The position numbers were made by a program, and so were the translations under genes. This document shows positions 7,029 to 10,989 of a stretch of DNA of 10,989 bases, one piece after another. Numbering within the stretch: position 1 is the first letter of the stretch; each line of letters starts with the position of its first letter. The notes beneath the pieces are model-generated. The model had not been told where the DNA came from and ran no database searches. It saw only the letters and a list, made by a program, of their open reading frames with translations. The stretch is from Elusimicrobiota bacterium (GTDB taxonomy: Bacteria; CG03; SLGR01; PWQF01): positions 1 to 10,989 of the forward strand of contig PWQF01000164.1 of NCBI GenBank assembly GCA_003556865.1. The letters are read 5' to 3'.

Positions 7029-7350
7029 ACTTAGAAGAAAATATAAAAGAGAAAATATTCTTATCCTCATAACTGCCGCACCCCTGGATAACATAGAGCA
7101 TTCTAAAAGGGCGGCCATGGTGGATATCAGCCTTGGCGGGTGCGCCCTGGAAATAGATGAAGAGTTCGCCCGGGGAACCAGGCTGGTGATAAGAATAATA
7201 TTTCCTAATAAAAACGTGGAAGTCATTACCGGGGAAGTTATAAGGGTTTCTCCTAAAACCGGGGGAGTATTTCTTCACGGGGTTAAGTTTGACGAATGCG
7301 GCTTTTTCAGGAAAATTAAAAGAAAAAATCTTATAAGAAAGCTTAGCTGA
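7021..7350 (+). CDS. PilZ-domain protein, predicted c-di-GMP binding
   Basis: A 109-residue single-domain PilZ protein. The ligand-binding signatures are intact: RKYKR at 6-10 gives the RxxxR motif, and DISLGG at 35-40 gives DxSxxG (Asp35, Ser37, Gly40). The rest is a beta-rich barrel pattern (TRLVIRIIF, VEVITGEVIRVSP, GVFLHGVKF), followed by a basic tail. Single-domain PilZ proteins act as c-di-GMP-dependent adaptors in motility, exopolysaccharide or envelope control; nothing here names the partner. The start is well supported: GGAGG at 7010-7014, inside the thiC 3' end, lies six bases before ATG 7021. The gene overlaps thiC by eight bases and is the last of the operon; a 100-base gap follows. 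No functional link to thiamin synthesis is apparent. Confidence 0.88.
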   Translation: MAELRRKYKRENILILITAAPLDNIEHSKRAAMVDISLGGCALEIDEEFARGTRLVIRIIFPNKNVEVITGEVIRVSPKTGGVFLHGVKFDECGFFRKIKRKNLIRKLS

Positions 7351-7450
7351 CACTTTTTTCTTCTCTTTCTCCCGGATTAAAAATATGTGACCTGGCCCTT
7401 TTTAAAAAAATGTAATAAAAAGGCTGATAAAGATTTAAATTAAATATTTA
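7351..7450 (+). promoter_or_regulatory. Gap between operons with a candidate sigma70-type promoter
   Basis: An AT-rich 100-base gap separates the PilZ gene from the DsbD-like gene. A possible promoter is GTGACC (7387-7392) and TGTAAT (7411-7416) with an 18-base spacer: four of six matches to the -35 consensus and five of six to the -10. No GC-rich terminator hairpin was found. The ATG at 7451 has no obvious Shine-Dalgarno sequence. The call is weak because AT-rich DNA yields such matches by chance. Confidence 0.3.
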
Positions 7451-9559
7451 ATGAAAGAAAAAAAAATTAAATTTTTTTGCATTTTCTCTGCCTCAGCTTT
7501 ATTGATATTTAGCTTAAAGGCTTTTTTTCCGGAGACTGCTTTTGCGGCCTCCTACCTGGAAGGGGGGGGATTTAAATCTTTTTTTGCCGTATTTTTACTG
7601 GGTCTTGCTCTTAACCTTACTCCCTGCGTTTACCCTATGCTGGGTGTTACGGTCTCAATTTTTTCCGGTTCCCGCCGACTAAGCCGGCTGAAGGCTTTTA
7701 GCCGGGCCCTGGTATATGTCCTGGGAATAGCTTTTATGTACAGCGCCCTGGGAACAGCTGCTGCTTTTACCGGGGGTCTGCTTGGCGGAATTCTTCAATC
7801 CAGGGTCCTCATATTATTAATAGCCCTTCTCTTTATTATTCTTTCTCTCAGTATGCTTGGATTTTATGAAATACGTCCGCCGGCAGCTCTTCTTTCTTTT
7901 TCCGGAACCAGGAAAACGTTCGGTTACGGCGCACTTTTTCTTTCAGGGCTTTTTGTGGGAATTTTTGCTGCCCCCTGCATAGGTCCGCCTGTGGTGGGGC
8001 TTATGGCGGTGGCCGGGAGAAGAGGCGACCCTTTTTGGGGGTTTGCCGTATTTTTTGCATTAAGCCTGGGTCTGGGGTTTCCGTATCTGATCCTGGGTAC
8101 CTTTTCCGGGCTTCTTTCCCGTCTCCCCCGCAGCGGGGAGTGGATGATCTGGTTCCGAAAGCTGCTGGGTATCGGAATGGCCGGTGTTGGCATATTCTAT
8201 TTCTCGCTTCTATTTAACCCGGATTTGGTTTTTCTGCTGGTTCCCGCTGCCCTTGCCGCAGGGGGGGTATATCTTGGTTTTTTTGAAAAATCAGAAAGCT
8301 CTTTTTCATTTTTCATATGGATTAAAAGAGGAGCCGGACTTCTTTTAATGATAATGGCGTTCCTGTTATATAACTTAGGCCGGGCCCCTTCGGTGGAATG
8401 GCAGGATTACGCGCATATTGATAAAGCGCTCCTTACAGAAGGGGAGAAACCCTCTCTTTTATATTTTTCCGCCGACTGGTGCATACCCTGCCTGGAAATG
8501 GACCGGAGAACATTTACGGATGAAGGGGTAAGGGAGAAGCTTTCAGCTTTTAATCTTTTTAAGGCTGACCTTAGCAGCTATGAGTCTTCCTCGTCCCGGG
8601 AGCTAAGGGAAAAGTATGATATTCTGGGGGTCCCCACTATTATTTTTTTTGATAAATCCGGCCGGGAGATTCCCGGCGGCCGACAGGTCGGGTTTCTTTC
8701 TGCCTTAGAGTTATCTGAAGTAATAGAGGGGCTTGAAGTTAAGAGCCCATCGAAATTTAAAGCAAATGATGATGGCGAGAAAAAAGAATATACTGAAATC
8801 AGGCTTATATCTGATGTCCAATGGGTCCGGCCGGGCAGGCCTTTTAAGGCCGGGATTCTTTTTTTAATCCAACAAGACTGGTATGTATACTGGATTAATC
8901 CCGGGGATTCGGGTGCAAGTCCGGAGTATGAATGGTTTTTACCGGAGAATTTTACTGCCGGACCGGTTCAGTGGCCCGCACCCCGGCGGTTTGAAACCGG
9001 ACCTTTTGCCAACTTCGGGCATAAGGAAAAACTTTTGCTCTCCAGGGAAATAAAGCCCCCGTCAGAATTAGAGCCCGGGGAAGTTATAAATATTAAAGTA
9101 AATTCTTCCTGGCTGGTATGTAAAGATATTTGCGTAGGAGAGGAAGGGGAGGCGGAATTGAGCCTTCCTGTAAAAGATTCCCCGCCCCCGCCCGATGGGG
9201 AGTGGCAGCAGCTTTTTGAAAAGACAGAGAAAATGGTTCCCCGGAAAAACCCTTACTGGAAATTCCGGGCAGAAATTCAAAAACCGCATATGATTCTTTA
9301 TCTTACCCCTCCCCCCGGCACCCCTTCCCTTGCAGTGGAGGAATCAACTTTGTTTCCTTTAAATGCGGGCCTTCTAAGGACAGATAGGGGGAAGTGGGAG
9401 CGGAAAAACGGGGGGTATGTAAAGAAAAAGCAGCTGGAAGGCCCTCTTTCGGAAGAAGAAGTTTTTAAGGCAGTTATGGTTTTTCCGCAGATTTCAGATT
9501 TTAATCTGAGGCCTCTTTTACTGGAATCAGAAATTAAATCTGATAAAATAATAAAGTAG
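7451..9559 (+). CDS. DsbD/ScsB-like transmembrane thiol:disulfide reductase with permuted domain order
   Basis: Predicted to move electrons from cytoplasmic thioredoxin across the inner membrane to periplasmic proteins. Residues 1-32 look like a signal peptide (cleavage near AFA/AS). Residues about 42-308 form the DsbD membrane domain with about eight hydrophobic helices and the redox pair Cys59 (NLTPCVYPM) and Cys176 (AAPCIGPP). Residues about 325-428 are a thioredoxin domain with Cys344/Cys347 (ADWCIPC) and a cis-Pro at 395 (GVPTIIFF). Residues about 450-690 resemble the N-terminal domain of ScsB/DsbD: DWYVYWINPGDSG (476-488), VQWPAPRRF (506-514), and WLVCKDICV (554-562) with Cys557/Cys561, followed by the FP-containing second half. 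In standard DsbD that domain comes first, so the order here is membrane-Trx-N-domain. The reading frame is uninterrupted. A secreted redoxin gene follows 53 bases downstream. Confidence 0.88.
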   Translation: MKEKKIKFFCIFSASALLIFSLKAFFPETAFAASYLEGGGFKSFFAVFLLGLALNLTPCVYPMLGVTVSIFSGSRRLSRLKAFSRALVYVLGIAFMYSALGTAAAFTGGLLGGILQSRVLILLIALLFIILSLSMLGFYEIRPPAALLSFSGTRKTFGYGALFLSGLFVGIFAAPCIGPPVVGLMAVAGRRGDPFWGFAVFFALSLGLGFPYLILGTFSGLLSRLPRSGEWMIWFRKLLGIGMAGVGIFYFSLLFNPDLVFLLVPAALAAGGVYLGFFEKSESSFSFFIWIKRGAGLLLMIMAFLLYNLGRAPSVEWQDYAHIDKALLTEGEKPSLLYFSADWCIPCLEMDRRTFTDEGVREKLSAFNLFKADLSSYESSSSRELREKYDILGVPTIIFFDKSGREIPGGRQVGFLSALELSEVIEGLEVKSPSKFKANDDGEKKEYTEIRLISDVQWVRPGRPFKAGILFLIQQDWYVYWINPGDSGASPEYEWFLPENFTAGPVQWPAPRRFETGPFANFGHKEKLLLSREIKPPSELEPGEVINIKVNSSWLVCKDICVGEEGEAELSLPVKDSPPPPDGEWQQLFEKTEKMVPRKNPYWKFRAEIQKPHMILYLTPPPGTPSLAVEESTLFPLNAGLLRTDRGKWERKNGGYVKKKQLEGPLSEEEVFKAVMVFPQISDFNLRPLLLESEIKSDKIIK

Positions 9560-9600
9560 GTCCGCGGGCGGAAAAGTTAAATACGGAAAAAATTTAAAAA

Positions 9601-9607
9601 GGGAGGT
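9601..9607 (+). promoter_or_regulatory. Strong ribosome binding site choosing the redoxin start
   Basis: GGGAGGT lies five bases before ATG 9613. Another ATG at 9608 is too close to it and runs into a stop after seven codons, so 9613 is the start. Confidence 0.8.
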
Positions 9608-9612
9608 ATGGT

Positions 9613-10278
9613 ATGGTTAAAAAAATCTTGAGAATTATCGGTCTCTTTATCTTAGGAGCAGCCTTATGCTGTGAATACGGGGCAGCGGCTGGCCGGGCTG
9701 AAATTGAAGAAGAAGATATAGTTCTTCCGGCCGGGCCATCAGTTGGTAGGGAGGCCCCGGATTTCAGTCTGCCTAACCTGGAGGAAGAAGAGGTCAGCCT
9801 TTCAGACCACAGGGGCAGTTATGTGGTTCTGGAGTGGATTAATTATGAATGTCCTTTTGTAGTGAAGCATTATGCGACCGGTAATATGCAGGCTCTTCAG
9901 GATGAGTATATGGAAAAAGGGGTTGCCTGGCTGGCTATAAATTCATCGGCGCCGGGTCTTCAGGGATACTTTTCCGCCAGTGAAGGGAAAGAACTGGCGG
10001 CTGAACGCAACTCTTCTCCCACAGAAATACTTCTTGACCCTGAAGGAGAAGTTGGAAGGCTCTACAGGGCGCGCACCACCCCGGAAATATTTATAATAGA
10101 TCCGGAAGGGATTCTTGTATATATGGGAGCCATTGACGACAGTCCCACCCGCGATCACGGGGATGTGGAAACAGCTGAAAACTATGTCAGAAAATCACTG
10201 GATGCCGTTATGGAAGGGAGGCCAGTTCCTGTGCCTATAACCAGGCCATACGGATGCTCGGTAAAATATGCTCAATAA
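9613..10278 (+). CDS. Secreted thioredoxin-fold redoxin (peroxiredoxin-like, PRX_like1 type)
   Basis: A 221-residue AhpC/TSA-redoxin superfamily protein. Residues 1-26 look like a signal peptide (positively charged start, hydrophobic core, GAAAG cleavage region), placing it in the periplasm or outside the cell; it has no clean lipobox. Motifs of the family are clear: APDFSLPNL (48-56), LEWINYECPFVVKHY (73-87) with the single core cysteine Cys80, GNMQALQDEY, SSAPGLQGYF (111-120), a TTPEIFIID segment with cis-Pro157 (most relatives have TTPHMFVID), MGAIDDSPTRD (171-181), and the C-terminal RPYGCSVKY with Cys215. Cys80 and Cys215 are the only cysteines in the mature part, so they may form the redox pair. 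It follows the DsbD-like gene after 53 bases and is a plausible reduction partner. Actual substrate is unknown. Confidence 0.87.
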   Translation: MVKKILRIIGLFILGAALCCEYGAAAGRAEIEEEDIVLPAGPSVGREAPDFSLPNLEEEEVSLSDHRGSYVVLEWINYECPFVVKHYATGNMQALQDEYMEKGVAWLAINSSAPGLQGYFSASEGKELAAERNSSPTEILLDPEGEVGRLYRARTTPEIFIIDPEGILVYMGAIDDSPTRDHGDVETAENYVRKSLDAVMEGRPVPVPITRPYGCSVKYAQ

Positions 10279-10299
10279 GTAAGATTATCTTTACTTTTT
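10278..10299. terminator. Weak stem-loop between convergent genes
   Basis: AGTAA (10278-10282) pairs with TTACT (10291-10295), extended by one G-T pair, with a six-base loop and five Ts (10295-10299) on the plus strand. It overlaps both stop regions. It is AT-rich and short, so it may not function as a terminator. Confidence 0.25.
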
Positions 10300-10713
10300 A
10301 ATTATTGCCTGGGCCTCTATTTCAACAAGAAGGTCGTCCCGGCACAACCGGGCCTGAACGCATACGCTGGCCGGGTAGGGCGAAAGGTTAAGTTTATTAT
10401 AAAAGTTTGTCCGTGCGGAATTCATTTGGTCATAAAAAGACATATCTTTTAAATAAACACGGGTAAATACAACATCCTGCCAGGAGGCGTTTTCAGATTC
10501 AAGCAGTTTTGTTATATTTAAAAAAGTTTTTTCAATTTGGGCCTGAAAATTACCGGGTTTATAAGTTTTTCCGTTTTCATCTACGCTGGCTGTGCCGGAA
10601 ATATAAAGCTTGCTGAACCCGGGCAGGTCCACTGCCAGACCTCTTGAAAAAGAGGAGCCGTATTCAGGCGCCTCATTTAAAAATTTTCCTGCGGAAATTT
10701 GTCTTTTTTTCAT
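10291..10713 (-). CDS. RidA/YjgF/YER057c/UK114 family protein lacking the catalytic arginine
   Basis: A 140-residue protein of the Rid superfamily, which forms trimers with clefts between subunits; RidA itself hydrolyses reactive enamine/imine intermediates. Family features: LYISGTASVDENGKT (36-50), an AQIEKTFLNITKLLES helix (58-73), DVVFTRVYLKDMSFYDQMN (80-98), and C-terminal DDLLVEIEAQAI. Aligning the C-terminus with E. coli RidA (FPARSCVE...IEIEA) puts Ser at the position of catalytic Arg105 (here YPASVCVQ), so imine deaminase activity is doubtful. The YGSSFSRG and CRDDLLVEIEA motifs recall the Rid subgroup related to the chorismatase fold. It is convergent with the redoxin gene. ATG 10713 is preceded by AAAGGA with a five-base gap, supporting the start. 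Confidence 0.88.
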   Translation of the reverse strand: MKKRQISAGKFLNEAPEYGSSFSRGLAVDLPGFSKLYISGTASVDENGKTYKPGNFQAQIEKTFLNITKLLESENASWQDVVFTRVYLKDMSFYDQMNSARTNFYNKLNLSPYPASVCVQARLCRDDLLVEIEAQAIIKK

Positions 10714-10867
10714 TTTTATCCTTTCGCCGCTGATGCGGATTTACTAAAAAAGCATTACTTCTATGATTATTTAATATATGTTATTACATACTGCAAAATA
10801 ATTCAACCTTATGGTGAAAATTTATTTTTATTTGCAGCAAATGAAAAGAGTTTATAAAATAAAAATA
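10714..10867 (-). promoter_or_regulatory. AT-rich intergenic region with candidate promoter for the Rid gene
   Basis: This stretch of about 150 bases is very AT-rich with no open frame. Read on the minus strand, TTGAAT (10806-10801) and TAACAT (10783-10778) are 17 bases apart, each with four of six consensus matches, about 65 bases upstream of the Rid ATG. This is a weak candidate. No riboswitch, tRNA or strong hairpin was seen. Confidence 0.28.
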
Positions 10868-10989
10868 TCTTGGATTCAAGGTTCTAACGCAACACCAGCC
10901 AATCTTTTAAATGCTTCGTAAGGTGTTTCCCAATCTAATACTTTACGCGGTCGGCCATTTAATAAACCCTGAGCATGCTTTATCTCTTC
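10868..10989 (-). mobile_element. Terminal part of an IS30-family insertion sequence (cut by window end)
   Basis: The transposase 3' end and its flanking bases lie here. In many IS30-family elements the inverted repeat overlaps or directly follows the transposase stop, and the bases around 10870-10895 (TTGGATTCAAGGTTCTAACG) would be that end. The other end is outside the window, so the repeat cannot be confirmed and the boundary near 10868 is a guess. Confidence 0.5.
10876..10989 (-). CDS. IS30-family transposase, C-terminal 37 residues only
   Basis: Translating the minus strand from the window end gives 37 residues ending in TGA (10878-10876). LLNGRPRKVLDWETPYEAF followed by GVALEP is the characteristic C-terminus of IS30-family DDE transposases, where the consensus is LNxRPRKxLxxxTPxE near the end. 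The catalytic residues lie upstream, beyond the window, so whether the gene is intact cannot be judged. It is too short to stand out as an open frame and was recognised by motif. Confidence 0.85.
   Translation of the reverse strand, partial: EEIKHAQGLLNGRPRKVLDWETPYEAFKRLAGVALEP

Noticed and set aside
6846..7353. Two minus-strand open frames opposite the thiC/pilZ junction
   Set aside because: They overlap each other and two well-supported genes, and their translations resemble nothing recognisable.
7321..7361. AGAAAAAA ... TTTTTTCT pairing around the PilZ stop, considered as a terminator
   Set aside because: Purely A-T arms separated by a 25-base loop; not a credible intrinsic terminator.
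8700..8830. Possibility that the DsbD-like frame is two genes fused by a lost stop or frameshift
   Set aside because: The frame is continuous through a plausible linker (about residues 430-450), and I saw no convincing ribosome binding site and start for a separate C-terminal gene, although that cannot be fully excluded.
9561..9572. TCCGC-GG-GCGGA inverted repeat after the DsbD-like gene
   Set aside because: Five-base arms with a two-base loop and no T run; too small for a terminator and no known operator pattern.
9643..9680. Lipobox in the redoxin signal peptide (GAALCC)
   Set aside because: The residues before the cysteines do not fit the L-[AS]-[GA]-C pattern; a signal peptidase I site after GAAA is a better fit.

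Overview
The window reads as a chromosomal stretch from a Gram-negative-type bacterium. It has genes for ADP-heptose (LPS inner core), a periplasmic thiol-reducing system with signal peptides, and a PilZ (c-di-GMP) protein. Gene order aroQ / M24 peptidase / efp / accB / accC is common in deep-branching bacteria, Clostridia and some delta-type lineages. A stand-alone ThiD2-type kinase next to a short-form ThiC fits an uncultivated phylum-level lineage such as Omnitrophota or relatives. That placement is an inference and weak.

Region 1 (1-7350) is one tightly packed plus-strand gene run, with overlaps or gaps of under 20 bases throughout. In order: the 3' part of a slipin (stomatin/SPFH) gene, type II 3-dehydroquinate dehydratase (aroQ), an M24 Xaa-Pro-type peptidase, elongation factor P, biotin carboxyl carrier protein (accB), biotin carboxylase (accC), sedoheptulose-7-phosphate isomerase (gmhA), a stand-alone heptose-1-phosphate nucleotidyltransferase (RfaE2/HldC type), ThiD2-type HMP-phosphate kinase, ThiC, and a PilZ-domain protein. 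The run joins shikimate, translation, fatty-acid, LPS-heptose and thiamin functions. ThiC and ThiD2 catalyse consecutive steps to HMP-PP, and GmhA and the nucleotidyltransferase act at the two ends of the ADP-heptose pathway.

Region 2 (7351-10278) starts after a roughly 100-base AT-rich gap and holds two secreted redox genes. The first is a large DsbD/ScsB-like transmembrane reductase whose domain order looks permuted (membrane domain, thioredoxin, then the usually N-terminal immunoglobulin-like domain). The second is a secreted thioredoxin-fold redoxin with its own strong ribosome binding site. DsbD probably feeds electrons to the periplasm and may reduce this redoxin.

Region 3 (10279-10989) has a convergent RidA/YjgF-family gene on the minus strand that lacks the usual catalytic arginine, about 160 bases of AT-rich intergenic DNA, and the 3' end of an IS30-family transposase cut by the window edge.

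The points most worth a second look are the permuted DsbD architecture, two gene junctions with the same layout where AUU may be the start codon (M24 peptidase and efp), the ThiD2-ThiC pair without a riboswitch, and the RidA homologue without its arginine. I found no clear novel defence or mobile system, CRISPR array, tRNA or rRNA.
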